Assembly: GCA_937983105.1 (NCBI GenBank)
Contig: CALKAM010000045.1
Location: 1-64,000, forward strand
Reading direction: 5' to 3'
Origin: Planifilum sp021793745
GTDB lineage: Bacteria; Bacillota; Bacilli; Thermoactinomycetales; DSM-44946
Length of the DNA: 64,000 nucleotides
Shown: piece by piece, positions 40,745 through 50,206 of the stretch
Layout of the letters: every line of letters begins with the position of its first letter
Position numbering within the stretch: position 1 is the stretch's first letter
The notes under the pieces: model-generated
Seen by the model: only the letters and a program-made list of their open reading frames with translations
Database searches by the model: none
Told to the model about the DNA's origin: nothing
Position numbers and translations under genes: made by a program

Positions 40745-41797
40745 TCAAAGCCCGAATCGCTGAATCACCTTCTCCTCCCATTCGTCCATTTCGGGGGTGA
40801 AATAGGTGACCCGCGTCTTTTTATATTCCTTGGTGGAATAAAGAACATCCCGCTCGCGGATGCCCGTCTCCTCCTCGATCGACTGGAGAATCGCTTCACA
40901 TTCTTCCTTTGTCCGACCGTGAACCATCGTGAAGATGGAGTAGGGCCAATCCGGATAAGTGGGGCGCAGGTAGCAGTGGCTCACCGCCTTAAACGAAGCC
41001 ATTTTCATCCCGACCTCGTCAGCCTTTTCCTCCGGAACCGCCCACACCCCCATTCCGTTGAAGCGGAACCCCGCCTTGCGGTGGTAAAGCACCGCCGCAA
41101 AGCGACGCATCTGCCTCCGCTCCAGCAGATCCCGTCCCGCCCGCAGCAACTCCTCGGTGGAAACCCCAATATTTTCGGCCAGGGCATCGAAGGGACGGGG
41201 CTCGATGGCCAGATCCTTCTGCAACTCCCGAATGACGGCGATATCGAAGTCGGACACGGTCTGAGCCGCCTTTTTCCGCTCCTCGTATCCGTACGCGGGT
41301 TTGGCCTTCGCTTTGCTCGTATCCTCTTTTCCGGTCATGTCCAGCTGAACGCCGATCTTAAACAGCTTCAGGGTCGGCATGAGCCGGACTTGCTCCGCCT
41401 CCGCCATCTCTCCGAGCAGCTCCACCGTCTTCTCCAACCCGAGACGGCTGTTGGGGGGGACGGCGATGGTGAACCACAAGTTGTACGCATTGTTTCGCTT
41501 ATAGTTGTGGCTCACCCCCGGATGCTCGTTGATCACCCGGGCTGCCTGGTCGATGCGCTCCTCGGGGATCTTGGCGGCAACCAGGCTGGACTTGTATCCC
41601 AAGGAGCGGGTGTCGAAAATGGCGGAAATCTGCCGGATCACGTTCCCCTTGAGACCTCGGATCCGATCCAGCACATCCTCCTCCGTCGTCCCCAGCTTGT
41701 CGGCCAAGGCTTGATAGGGGCGTTCGACCAGCTCGATCCCTTCCTGCAATTCGTTGAGAAGCTGTCGGTCCAAAGCATCCAACGCATCCACGCTCAT
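40745..41797 (-). CDS. AhbA-AhbB fusion, putative siroheme decarboxylase (Lrp/AsnC-like)
   Basis: 350 residues with two similar halves. Each has an AsnC-like winged helix (LDRQLLNELQEGIELVERPYQALADKLG; FDIAVIRELQKDLAIEPRPFDALAENIG) followed by a ferredoxin-like domain. In the second half RRFAAVLYHRKAGFRFNGMGVWAV and SHCYLRPTYPDWPYSIFTMVHG match AhbB/NirL-type proteins. AhbA/AhbB decarboxylate siroheme to 12,18-didecarboxysiroheme. The gene overlaps hemB by 4 bases inside a tetrapyrrole operon that makes precorrin-2, which supports an enzymatic role. Automatic pipelines usually call it an AsnC regulator, and a regulatory role is not excluded. Confidence 0.78.
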   Translation of the reverse strand: MSVDALDALDRQLLNELQEGIELVERPYQALADKLGTTEEDVLDRIRGLKGNVIRQISAIFDTRSLGYKSSLVAAKIPEERIDQAARVINEHPGVSHNYKRNNAYNLWFTIAVPPNSRLGLEKTVELLGEMAEAEQVRLMPTLKLFKIGVQLDMTGKEDTSKAKAKPAYGYEERKKAAQTVSDFDIAVIRELQKDLAIEPRPFDALAENIGVSTEELLRAGRDLLERRQMRRFAAVLYHRKAGFRFNGMGVWAVPEEKADEVGMKMASFKAVSHCYLRPTYPDWPYSIFTMVHGRTKEECEAILQSIEEETGIRERDVLYSTKEYKKTRVTYFTPEMDEWEEKVIQRFGL

Positions 41798-42777
41798 CGG
41801 TCAATCCCTCCCCGCAGCCAGCGGGCTGCATCTTTCGCGTGATAAGTCAAAATCAGGTCCGCACCGGCGCGCTTCATTCCCGTCAGCTGCTCCATCACGA
41901 CCCCCCGCTCATCGATCCATCCCCGTTCGGCAGCCGCCTTCACCATGGCATACTCCCCGCTGACGTTGTAGGCGACGATCGGCAGGTCAAACCGTTCCCG
42001 AACCCGGCAGATAATATCCATGTAGGCCAGGCCCGGTTTCACCATCAACAGATCCGCCCCCTCCTCCACATCCGAGGCCGCCTCCCGCAAGGCCTCCCGG
42101 ACATTGGCCGGATCCATCTGATAGGACCGCCGGTCCCCGAATTGGGGAGCCGAATGGGCCGCATCGCGGAAAGGACCGTAGAAGGAGGAGGCGTACTTCA
42201 CCGCATAGGAGAGAATCGGCGTATATTCAAACCCGGCTTCATCCAGGCCCCGTCGGATCGAACGGACGAAGCCGTCCATCATGTTGGAGGGAGCGATCAT
42301 ATCGGCTCCGGCCCGCGCCTGGGAAACCGCCGTTTGGGTCAACAGTTCCAGAGACTCGTCGTTCACGATCACGCCGTCCCGCACCACGCCGCAGTGGCCG
42401 TGGTCCGTATATTGACACAGGCAGGTGTCGGCGATGACGTACAAGTCGGGATACCGCTCCTTGATGCGGCGGATGGCCCGTTGGACGATACCGTCCTCGG
42501 CATAGGCCTCGCTGCCGGCGGCATCCTTTTTCGACGGCACGCCGAACACGATTACCGACGGAATGCCGAGGGCGACCAGTTCAGACAGTTCCTCCTCCAT
42601 CCGGTCCACCGAATAATGGAACACCCCCGGCATGGAGGGGACTTCCTCGCGGAGATTGTCCCCCTCCACCACAAACAACGGGGCGATCAGGTCGGTGACG
42701 TCCAACTGCGTCTCCCGGACCATGCTGCGAATGACGCCGTTTTGGCGCAACCGACGATGGCGCTTAAAGGACTTCAT
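41794..42777 (-). CDS. hemB: Delta-aminolevulinic acid dehydratase (porphobilinogen synthase)
   Basis: 327 residues. Cys119, Cys121 and Cys129 in ADTCLCQYTDHGHCG mark the zinc-dependent class. The Schiff-base lysines are in SYAVKYASSFYGPFR and LMVKPGLAYMDI. It condenses two 5-aminolevulinate to porphobilinogen. ATG 42777 has AAAGGAGGG upstream and overlaps the cobA-hemD stop (ATGA). Confidence 0.96.
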   Translation of the reverse strand: MKSFKRHRRLRQNGVIRSMVRETQLDVTDLIAPLFVVEGDNLREEVPSMPGVFHYSVDRMEEELSELVALGIPSVIVFGVPSKKDAAGSEAYAEDGIVQRAIRRIKERYPDLYVIADTCLCQYTDHGHCGVVRDGVIVNDESLELLTQTAVSQARAGADMIAPSNMMDGFVRSIRRGLDEAGFEYTPILSYAVKYASSFYGPFRDAAHSAPQFGDRRSYQMDPANVREALREAASDVEEGADLLMVKPGLAYMDIICRVRERFDLPIVAYNVSGEYAMVKAAAERGWIDERGVVMEQLTGMKRAGADLILTYHAKDAARWLRGGIDR

Positions 42778-44324
42778 CCGGATCCCTCCTTTGACAAGGC
42801 CCTGTGAGGCAAACGCTTCAACACATCTACCAAACCGTCGATCGTATACGTCTCCGCAACGGCATCGACCTCGAGGCCGAGCTCCTCCGCCGTCCGTGCG
42901 GTGATCGGCCCGATGCACGCCACCTGCACCGGTGCCACCAGAGACTTCCAATCCTCCCGCACCGTCCGGAGCGCTTGGACAAAGTTGCGGACTGTCGAGG
43001 AGCTGGTAAAGGTGATCACGTGGATGGCCCCTTCCTCCAACAGGCGCGCCACCTCACCGGCATCCTCCGTTCCGACCCGGGTGTCGTAGGCGTCCACCTC
43101 GGTCACCTTCAAGCCGAAGCGTTCCAATTCCCGGGGCAACACCTTCCGCGCGATATCCGCCCGGGGCAGCAACACGTTCTCACCCGGTTCCACCCGGGAA
43201 GCCATCGCTTCTACCAGGGCTTCCGCTCGATATTCGCCGGGCTTCACCTCCACTTGAAGGCCCTTCCCCATCAACGCCTCCGCCGTCTGGGGACCGATCG
43301 CCGCCACTTTCGCCTTGGCCATCCGGCGAATGTCCAAATTCAGCTCGCGGAGCCGGCGGAAGAAGCATCGGACCCCGTTGACGCTGGTAAATACCACCCA
43401 GTCATAGTCTTCCAACCGGGATAGCGCCGCATCCAGAAGATCCTGCCGCGCGGGACGGGTGATCCGGATCGCCGGAAATTCGATCGCCTCTCCTCCGAGG
43501 GCTTCAATCCGCTCCGACAGTGCGCTGGCCTGGCTGCGCGCCCGGGTCACCAACACCCGCTTTCCGAACAGGGGCTTTCCTTCGAACCACTTCAGGGTAT
43601 CTCTGAGCTTCACCACTTCGCCGACCACAATGACCGCCGGCGGCTGGAAGTTGGCCCGTTCCACCCGTTCCACGATATCCCCCAGGGTACCGGTTAGGGT
43701 TTGCTGCTCCACGCGGGTTCCCCAGCGGATGAGGGCCACCGGAGTGTCCGGGGAGCGGCCGTGGCGGATCAATTGCTCGCGGATAAAGGGGAGATTGCCC
43801 ACCCCCATCAGAAAGATCTGCGTCTCCGCCGCACGGGCCAGATGCTCCCAATCGATGGAGGATTCGGTTTTCTCCGGGCGCTCGTGACCGGTCACCACGA
43901 CAAAGGAGGCATTGAAGTCCCGGTGGGTGACGGGAATGCCCGCATAGGCGGGAACGGCGATGGCCGAGGTGATCCCGGGAATCACTTCAAAGGGAATCCC
44001 GTGTTCGGCCAAGGTTTCGGCCTCTTCCCCGCCCCGCCCGAACACAAAGGGATCTCCCCCCTTCAGCCGGACGACAACCTTCCCCTCCTTCGCCTTGCGG
44101 ACCAGCAGTTCGTTGATCTCCTCCTGCCTCAGGGTATGACGATCCGGTCGTTTCCCCACATAAATCCGCTCGGCCTCCTCCGGGGCATATCCCAGCAGAC
44201 GGGGACTGGCCAGGCGATCATACACCAGCACGTCCGCCCGCTTGATCGTCTCCAGGCCCTTTACGGTAATCAGTCCGGGATCCCCCGGTCCGGCACCGAC
44301 CAGATAAACCTTTCCCGCACTCAT
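42774..44324 (-). CDS. Uroporphyrinogen-III C-methyltransferase / uroporphyrinogen-III synthase fusion
   Basis: 516 residues. Residues 1-245 form the SUMT/CobA methyltransferase: VYLVGAGPGDPGLITVKGLE, VRLKGGDPFVFGRGGEE and PAVIVVGEVV. Residues 255-505 are uroporphyrinogen-III synthase (HemD): KRVLVTRARSQASAL, DWVVFTSVNGVR, AAIGPQTAEAL and ITFTSSSTVRNF. The fusion closes the ring to uroporphyrinogen III and methylates it to precorrin-2. It is common in anaerobic Bacillota with siroheme or cobalamin synthesis. ATG 44324 overlaps the hemC stop by one base, with GGAGGTGGAG upstream. Confidence 0.95.
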   Translation of the reverse strand: MSAGKVYLVGAGPGDPGLITVKGLETIKRADVLVYDRLASPRLLGYAPEEAERIYVGKRPDRHTLRQEEINELLVRKAKEGKVVVRLKGGDPFVFGRGGEEAETLAEHGIPFEVIPGITSAIAVPAYAGIPVTHRDFNASFVVVTGHERPEKTESSIDWEHLARAAETQIFLMGVGNLPFIREQLIRHGRSPDTPVALIRWGTRVEQQTLTGTLGDIVERVERANFQPPAVIVVGEVVKLRDTLKWFEGKPLFGKRVLVTRARSQASALSERIEALGGEAIEFPAIRITRPARQDLLDAALSRLEDYDWVVFTSVNGVRCFFRRLRELNLDIRRMAKAKVAAIGPQTAEALMGKGLQVEVKPGEYRAEALVEAMASRVEPGENVLLPRADIARKVLPRELERFGLKVTEVDAYDTRVGTEDAGEVARLLEEGAIHVITFTSSSTVRNFVQALRTVREDWKSLVAPVQVACIGPITARTAEELGLEVDAVAETYTIDGLVDVLKRLPHRALSKEGSG

Positions 44325-45247
44325 CACTCCACCTCCGTACGCACTGCCGACAATATCGCATCCGCTCCCTGCCGGAGCAGCTCTTCCGCCAATCGGCGCC
44401 CCACTTCCTCCGGACGCTCTCCCTCCCGCCGGTCCCGCAGGACCCGCCGGCCGTCCGGGGAAGCCACCAGCCCTTCCAGGTGTACCTTCTCCCCTTCCAC
44501 CTGCGCAAAGGCGGCGACGGGCAGATGGCATCCTCCCTGGAAGGCGTGGAGAAACGCCCGTTCAGCCCGGACCGCCTGATCGGTCTTCGGATCGTTGATC
44601 CGCCGGATCAAGCGAAACACGGAATCATCCTGCCTGCGGCACTGAACCGCCAAGGCCCCCTGACCGACAGCCGGCAGCATCTTGTCGACCGTCAGGATCT
44701 CCGTGATCCTCTCCTCCAAGCCCAGGCGGGAAAGACCGGCCCGGGCCAACACGATGGCGTCAAATTGCCCCTCCTCCAGCTTCCGGAGCCGGGTTTCCAC
44801 ATTCCCCCGGACCGGCTTCACCTCCAGATCCGGCCGCCACGCGAGGATCTGGGCTTGACGTCGGAGGCTGCTGGTGCCCACGACGGAGCCGGAGGGCAGT
44901 TCGTCCAACCCCTCCCCGGTGCGGGAAATCAAACAATCCCGCGGATCCTCCCGGGTGGTTACCGCGGCGATCGCCAGATCCCCGGGCATTTCCGCCGGCA
45001 GATCCTTCATGCTATGGACCGCCAAATCGATCCGCCCCTTCAGGAGCGCCTCTTCGATCTCCTTGATAAACAGGCCCTTTCCCCCGATCTTGGACAGGGT
45101 GACATGGAGAATGCGATCTCCTTTGGTCAAGATCTTCTCGACGCGCCAGTCCCAGTCCGGCTGAAGCTCCTTCAACCGGTCCATCACCCATTGGGTTTGG
45201 GTTTGTGCCAATGCGCTCCGTCTCGTTCCTACACTGATCGTTTTCAC
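44324..45247 (-). CDS. hemC: Hydroxymethylbilane synthase (porphobilinogen deaminase)
   Basis: 307 residues. ISVGTRRSALAQTQTQWV, HSMKDLPAE, GTSSLRRQAQ and FLHAFQGGCHLPVAA are the family motifs; Cys240 carries the dipyrromethane cofactor. It polymerises four porphobilinogens to hydroxymethylbilane. GTG 45247 is the start (TAGGAGG 7 bases upstream). Confidence 0.96.
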   Translation of the reverse strand: MKTISVGTRRSALAQTQTQWVMDRLKELQPDWDWRVEKILTKGDRILHVTLSKIGGKGLFIKEIEEALLKGRIDLAVHSMKDLPAEMPGDLAIAAVTTREDPRDCLISRTGEGLDELPSGSVVGTSSLRRQAQILAWRPDLEVKPVRGNVETRLRKLEEGQFDAIVLARAGLSRLGLEERITEILTVDKMLPAVGQGALAVQCRRQDDSVFRLIRRINDPKTDQAVRAERAFLHAFQGGCHLPVAAFAQVEGEKVHLEGLVASPDGRRVLRDRREGERPEEVGRRLAEELLRQGADAILSAVRTEVE

Positions 45248-45269
45248 GCTATTCCTCCTAAGGGATTCC

Positions 45270-45956
45270 TCACCCATTGATCCCAGCCGCCGAATCCGCC
45301 GTCACGGCCATTTCCTCCAGGATGGCCCGATCCACCCATGCCTTCATTTGCTCGCGTGCCTCCTCGGGGTCCTCCTTGCACAGACGAACCCACTCCTCCT
45401 GCACCAGCTCTGCCATGAGCCGGTAGCGGAGCCGGGTGTCGTTCACCTCGGACTGAATGCGTCTCCTCATTTCGACGAGCAGGTCGAGAAACACTTCATA
45501 TTCCGGGCCGTACTCCGACTCCAAACGCCGGCGAATCTCCTTCGCGAGGGAGGGGCTGGCACCGGCGGTGGAAACGGAGATCGTCAACTTCCCCCGTCGC
45601 AGGGCGGAGGGAACGATGAAATTGCACAGATCGGGACGGTCTACCACATTGATCCACTGCCCCCGAGCCCGGGCATCCTCGTATACCCGTCGGTTCACCG
45701 CCTCCTGGTCGGTCGCGGCAATGACCAGAAAGCAGCCCTCCCCGTCCTCGCGGCGGTAGGGGCGGAAATGGCATTCGATTTCCCCGGCCCGGAAACGCTC
45801 CATCAGCCCCGGTGTCAAGGAGGGGCTCACGACAACCACATCGCCGCCGCCGGCCAAAAGGGACGCCACCTTTCGCTCGGCCACCGTCCCTCCGCCGACG
45901 ACCAGGCAACGCCGTCCGGTAAGATCGATCATCATCGGGTAAAGGTGTTGTGTCAT
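45270..45956 (-). CDS. Precorrin-2 dehydrogenase/sirohydrochlorin ferrochelatase family protein
   Basis: 228 residues of the CysG N-terminal/Met8 type: NAD-binding LVVGGGTVAERKVASLL, WINVVDRPDLCNFIVPS and STAGASPSLAKEIR. It oxidises precorrin-2 to sirohydrochlorin and may insert iron. With CobA it gives siroheme, the presumed substrate of the AhbAB fusion. In Bacillus the hem operon lacks this gene. ATG 45956 has AGAGGAG upstream; it sits between hemX and hemC. Confidence 0.92.
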   Translation of the reverse strand: MTQHLYPMMIDLTGRRCLVVGGGTVAERKVASLLAGGGDVVVVSPSLTPGLMERFRAGEIECHFRPYRREDGEGCFLVIAATDQEAVNRRVYEDARARGQWINVVDRPDLCNFIVPSALRRGKLTISVSTAGASPSLAKEIRRRLESEYGPEYEVFLDLLVEMRRRIQSEVNDTRLRYRLMAELVQEEWVRLCKEDPEEAREQMKAWVDRAILEEMAVTADSAAGING

Positions 45957-45969
45957 GATCTTCGCTCCT

Positions 45970-46785
45970 CTACAACCATCGGTGGAAAGACAAACCGGTT
46001 CCGGAAATCCACAGGTTCAACAAGACGACAAAAAAAGAGAGCAAATTCCACCAGGCCAACCGGCGACCCCGCCACTTGCCCGACAGCCGGAAATACAGTT
46101 GCAACCCGTAGGTGATCAGCACCAGCAGGGAGCCGGTGATCTTGGGATCATACCAGGGCGTTCCCGGAAACTTCTGATGGAGCCAGACCAATCCCAGGAG
46201 CATCGACAGGAGCATCAGGGGAACGCCGATCATCACCCATCGATGGAAAAAGGACTGCAGGCGGTCCAGACTGGGCAGGAGGCGGAGCACGCGGTTCCAT
46301 TTCTTGCGCTTCAGCAGAAAGTTTCCAAGGAGGTAAAAAACCGCGAACACCGCGGATAGAGAGAAGGCAGCATAGGCCACAAACGCCATGGTAACGTGGA
46401 TAAAGACCAGCTCGGATAACAGGATCTCCGAAACCGGGCTTGCGGAATCCCTGGCGACGAATAAATTGATCGCCATCACGATGAAGCTGATCAGATTGGC
46501 CGAGAAGACGAACAGATCCATCCGGTACACGGCGTTGATCACCAGGGTGAGTGTGATCAAAACCCAAGAGTAGAAAAACAGCGCATCAAAAGATGTGAGC
46601 GCCGGAAACCAGGAGGCCAGGCGAAAGGCGAAAAAAAGGATCTGGGCAAGCCATACCACCACCAGAAGTCCCAGGGCGAGCCAATGGGCTCGCCGGTTCG
46701 GGTGGAGCAGATCCGAGAAAAAAAAGAGTAGACTCAGCGTATATATATAAACGATGAGATCGATCAACCAACGCTCGGAAATCAC
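45970..46785 (-). CDS. hemX: Cytochrome c assembly-type membrane protein HemX
   Basis: 271 residues with about eight membrane helices. ELVFIHVTMAFVAYAAFSLSAVFAVFYL and SFFHRWVMIGVPLMLLSMLLGL carry the conserved His and match the CcsA/HemX family. HemX lowers HemA protein level in Bacillus. GTG 46785 has GGGGGAG upstream; it follows hemA by 12 bases. Confidence 0.9.
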   Translation of the reverse strand: MISERWLIDLIVYIYTLSLLFFFSDLLHPNRRAHWLALGLLVVVWLAQILFFAFRLASWFPALTSFDALFFYSWVLITLTLVINAVYRMDLFVFSANLISFIVMAINLFVARDSASPVSEILLSELVFIHVTMAFVAYAAFSLSAVFAVFYLLGNFLLKRKKWNRVLRLLPSLDRLQSFFHRWVMIGVPLMLLSMLLGLVWLHQKFPGTPWYDPKITGSLLVLITYGLQLYFRLSGKWRGRRLAWWNLLSFFVVLLNLWISGTGLSFHRWL

Positions 46786-46797
46786 GGCGGCTCCCCC

Positions 46798-48174
46798 TTA
46801 CGAACGGGTAGGGAGATCGGCGCCGGCATAGGCGGGCCTGCCCAACCGGTGCGAAGAAAAGCGGGCGGCAAGGCTTTCCCGGTCGCGGACGGTTTCCTCC
46901 TCGGACAACAGGCGATCTTCCAGGGCAAACAGCTGGACGAACAGCTCCAGCACCTCCTCCCGATCCGGGCCCGCCGCCATCTCCTTGATCCGAAGGATCG
47001 GATCGCGCAGGAGCTGGTTGACGATGCTTTTCGTGTGTTTTCGGATCACCCGTCGCTCCCGTTCGGTCAAATCCGGAAGCTTCCGCTCGATGCTCCGCAT
47101 CGTCTCCTCCTGGATGGCGATCGCCTTCTCCCGCAGGGCGGAGATGAGGGGGACGACGCCGAGGGTCTGGAGCCATTCCTCAAAGCGGAGGATTTCCTTT
47201 TCGATCCACGCTTCCACCTTCTCCGCCTCTTTCCGGCGCAGAACCAGGTTGGCCTCCACGATGCCCTCCAGATCATCGATGTTGTAAAGGTAAACTTGTT
47301 CCAGGTCATGCACCGAAGGTTCTACATCTCGCGGAACGGCGATATCAATCAAAAAAAGAGGAACCTGGCGGGAGCGAACCGCTTCGGACACCATTTCCCG
47401 GCGAATCACCGCATCGGGAGAGCCCGTGGATGTGACTACGATATCCGCTTCCCGCAGGGAATCGACGAGCCGATCAAAGGGGCGGGCTTCTCCGTCGAAG
47501 CGCGCTGCCACTTCCTCCGCCTTTTCCAGGGTGCGATTGGTGACGATCACCCGGTCCGCCCCGGCCTCGCGAAAGTGCTTAGCCGTCAACTCGCCCATTT
47601 TCCCGGCTCCGACCAATAGCACCGTCTTCCCGGAAAATCCGTCAAACAGCTTTTTTCCCAATTCCACCGCCGCATAGCTGACCGATACGGCATTCTGGCC
47701 GATCTCGGTCTCCGCATGAACCCGCTTGCCGAGGGTGACGGCCTGTTTAAACAGGGTGTTGAACAGGGTTCCCGTCGCTCCGTGTTTTTGGGCGGTCAAA
47801 AAGGCCGATTTCACTTGACCCAAAATTTGGGTCTCCCCGATAATCATCGAATCCAAGCCGCACGCCACCAGGAACAAGTGACGGACAGCTTCCTCGTTTT
47901 GCTTCACATACAAATGATCGACGAATTGCTCCCGGGGTATGCCGAACCAATTTTCCAAAAAAGTCTTCAGATAATACTCCCCCGTGTGAAGCTGATCGCA
48001 AACGGCGTACAATTCCATCCGATTGCACGTGCTCAGTATCGTGCATTCCAAAATGCTCTTGGTGTGGCGCAGACGCGTCAGCGCCTCCTCCAGCTCCCCG
48101 TCGGAGAAGGCCAGCCGCTCGCGCAGCTCCACCGGAGCAGTGCGATGATTGAGTCCTAACACCATGATGTGCAT
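46798..48174 (-). CDS. hemA: Glutamyl-tRNA reductase
   Basis: 458 residues. LGLNHRTAPVELRERLAF, STCNRMELYAVC (catalytic Cys), GLDSMIIGETQILGQVK, NADPH-binding VLLVGAGKMGELTAKH, and a C-terminal dimerisation helix domain. It reduces Glu-tRNA to glutamate-1-semialdehyde and is the regulated entry step. ATG 48174 has GGGGTGA upstream; the longer frame is not supported. It heads the operon of eight tetrapyrrole genes. Confidence 0.96.
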   Translation of the reverse strand: MHIMVLGLNHRTAPVELRERLAFSDGELEEALTRLRHTKSILECTILSTCNRMELYAVCDQLHTGEYYLKTFLENWFGIPREQFVDHLYVKQNEEAVRHLFLVACGLDSMIIGETQILGQVKSAFLTAQKHGATGTLFNTLFKQAVTLGKRVHAETEIGQNAVSVSYAAVELGKKLFDGFSGKTVLLVGAGKMGELTAKHFREAGADRVIVTNRTLEKAEEVAARFDGEARPFDRLVDSLREADIVVTSTGSPDAVIRREMVSEAVRSRQVPLFLIDIAVPRDVEPSVHDLEQVYLYNIDDLEGIVEANLVLRRKEAEKVEAWIEKEILRFEEWLQTLGVVPLISALREKAIAIQEETMRSIERKLPDLTERERRVIRKHTKSIVNQLLRDPILRIKEMAAGPDREEVLELFVQLFALEDRLLSEEETVRDRESLAARFSSHRLGRPAYAGADLPTRS

Positions 48175-48379
48175 CGAATCACCCCGACTACCAGGGACCA
48201 AAGTGACGTATCCCGCAAAAAATCGCACACAAAAAGTGTGATCTTTTTCATTCCCGTTTTTTTCAGTCTATCCCCATTATAGCACAGGCCATTCCGGCAA
48301 TAAGTCAACACCTTTGAACAGATTTTGAATCCGGGGCATACGATGACACTAGCCCAGATCAACCGAGGAGGGTAACACC
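48175..48379. promoter_or_regulatory. Divergent hemA / ABC importer control region
   Basis: On the minus strand TGCTATAAT (TATAAT at 48282-48277) is an extended -10 box for hemA; no good -35 box is at 17 bases, though TTGACT lies 21 bases upstream. In the hemA leader ATC-G-CACAC and GTGTGAT form a small hairpin (about 48230-48251). No clear promoter is seen for the plus-strand importer. Confidence 0.55.
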
Positions 48380-49411
48380 ATGCCCAGTCTGTTCCGGTCC
48401 CGCAAGGGGATTATCGCCGTCCTGCTCGTCATCGGTTTGGCGGTGATCGGTGGGATCGTCAAAGCCTTTCTACCTTCGGAAGAGAATCCATTGGAAACCC
48501 TTCAGGTCGTGGAGGTAACCCGCTCACCCTTTTATGCTCCCCAATATGTGGCTCTGTCCAAGGGGTTTTTTAAAGAGGAAGGGTTGGATATCCAGCTGTC
48601 CAACGGCTTCGGCGGGGATAAAACGATGGCCGCCCTCTTGTCCGGGGATGCGGATATTGTTCTGGTCGGCCTGGAGGCGGGGGTTTATGTCAATGCCCGC
48701 AGCGCGGCCAGTCCCGTCACAGCCTTCGGCCAAGTGTCCCAAACGGACGGCTCCTTCCTGGTGTCGAGGGAACCGATCGATCACTTTCGCTGGAGCGATC
48801 TGCGCGGCAAATCCCTGCTCGGCCAACGAAAGGGCGGAATGCCCCAGATGGTGAGCGAATACGTCCAGCGCAAAAACGGTTTGACTCCCCATAAGGACGT
48901 GAAGATCATCCAAAATGTCGACTACAAAAACCTGGGAAGCGCTTTTGCCTCGGGAACCGGGGATTTTGCCCAACTGTTCGAACCGACCGCTTCCATGTTG
49001 GAAAAGGAGGGAAAGGGGTACGTCGTCGCCTCCTTCGGTGTCGACAGCGGAAAGCTTCCCTATGCCACCTACATCACCCGCGCCCAATTTATTGAAGAGC
49101 ATCCGGATGTGATCCACCGGTTCCTCCGCGCCCTCTATCGCGCCCAAAAGTGGACCCACGAACATTCGCCCGAAGAGATCAGCGATGCCATTGCTCCCTA
49201 TTTTACCGATACCGACCGGGAAGTGCTGGTCCGGGTGGTGGAGCGATATCAGACCCAAAAATCCTGGGCTCCGGATCCGATCATCGAAAAGTCCGAATAC
49301 GATCACCTGTTGGAAGTGATGCGCCAGGCGGGGGAACTCCCCGGAACCATTCCTTACAAGGACATCATTCGAACGGATATCGCGGAAGCGGTCATCGAAG
49401 AGCAGGATTAA
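48380..49411 (+). CDS. ABC transporter substrate-binding protein (NMT1/THI5/SsuA type)
   Basis: 343 residues: an N-terminal membrane segment (IIAVLLVIGLAVIGGIVKAF), then a type 2 periplasmic binding fold. VTRSPFYAPQYVALSKGFFKEEGLDIQL and ALLSGDADIVLVGLEAGVYV are typical of the SsuA/THI5 group. There is no lipobox Cys, so it should be anchored by an uncleaved helix or released. Candidate ligands are sulfonates, nitrate or pyrimidine precursors of thiamine. No TPP riboswitch is seen. It is the first of three importer genes. Confidence 0.88.
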   Translation: MPSLFRSRKGIIAVLLVIGLAVIGGIVKAFLPSEENPLETLQVVEVTRSPFYAPQYVALSKGFFKEEGLDIQLSNGFGGDKTMAALLSGDADIVLVGLEAGVYVNARSAASPVTAFGQVSQTDGSFLVSREPIDHFRWSDLRGKSLLGQRKGGMPQMVSEYVQRKNGLTPHKDVKIIQNVDYKNLGSAFASGTGDFAQLFEPTASMLEKEGKGYVVASFGVDSGKLPYATYITRAQFIEEHPDVIHRFLRALYRAQKWTHEHSPEEISDAIAPYFTDTDREVLVRVVERYQTQKSWAPDPIIEKSEYDHLLEVMRQAGELPGTIPYKDIIRTDIAEAVIEEQD

Positions 49412-49435
49412 GAGCTCTGGTCAGGAGGAATCGCC

Positions 49436-50206
49436 ATGACACCCATCGATGCGATCGAAATCGATCATGTGACCAAAACGTATCTGACCGAACGGGACGA
49501 ACGGCAGGCGCTGGGACCGATCACCCTCGCCGTCACTCCCGGCGAGATGGTGGCGATCGTCGGCCCCAGCGGATGCGGCAAAAGCACGCTGCTTTCCCTG
49601 ATCGCCGGCCTGATACCGGTCACGTCGGGGGAGATCCGCCTGTTCGGGGAGCCCGTAAAGGGACCCTCCCCCCGGATCGGGTACATGCTGCAACGGGACG
49701 GCCTGCTGGAATGGCGGACGGTGGAGGAAAACATCGCCCTCGGCCTGGAAATCCGGGGACAGACAAGCCGAAAAAACCTGGACCAGGCCCGCTACCTGCT
49801 CAGGGAGATGGGATTGGATTCTGCGGTTCATCAATATCCGTCCCAACTTTCCGGCGGAATGCGGCAACGGGTCGCCCTGGTGCGAACCATGGCCATACAG
49901 CCGGACATCCTCCTCCTGGATGAGCCCTTTTCAGCGGTCGATTATCAAAACAAGCTGCACCTGGAGCAAATGCTCATCTCGATCCGAAGGCAGCACCAGA
50001 TCACCACGGTCCTGATCACCCATGACCTGGAGGAGTCCCTGGCCCTCGCAGACCGGATCGTCGTCCTCTCCCACAGGCCGGGGAAAATCCGGCGCATGAT
50101 CTCCTTGCCGGAAGAATTGCGCAGGGCCGATCCTCTGGAAACGCGCAGCCATCCCCTGTTCCGCACCTACTTCAATGAGCTCTGGAAGGAGTTGGAACAC
50201 CCATGA
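49436..50206 (+). CDS. ABC transporter ATP-binding protein (NitT/TauT type)
   Basis: 256 residues. It has Walker A GPSGCGKST, signature LSGGMRQRVAL, Walker B ILLLDEPFSAVDYQ and switch His in LITHDLEESL, with the C-terminal RPGKIRRMISL typical of SsuB/NrtD-like ATPases. ATG 49436 has GGAGGAATCGCC upstream. Its stop overlaps the permease start by 4 bases. Confidence 0.94.
   Translation: MTPIDAIEIDHVTKTYLTERDERQALGPITLAVTPGEMVAIVGPSGCGKSTLLSLIAGLIPVTSGEIRLFGEPVKGPSPRIGYMLQRDGLLEWRTVEENIALGLEIRGQTSRKNLDQARYLLREMGLDSAVHQYPSQLSGGMRQRVALVRTMAIQPDILLLDEPFSAVDYQNKLHLEQMLISIRRQHQITTVLITHDLEESLALADRIVVLSHRPGKIRRMISLPEELRRADPLETRSHPLFRTYFNELWKELEHP

Noticed and set aside
40745..41797. Plain AsnC/Lrp transcription regulator call
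   Set aside because: Two AsnC-like halves with AhbB-type motifs inside a tetrapyrrole operon fit siroheme decarboxylase better; the regulator option is noted in the entry.
48300..48379. TPP riboswitch upstream of the THI5/SsuA-like importer
   Set aside because: The short upstream region has none of the conserved TPP aptamer sequence, so the ligand cannot be inferred this way.
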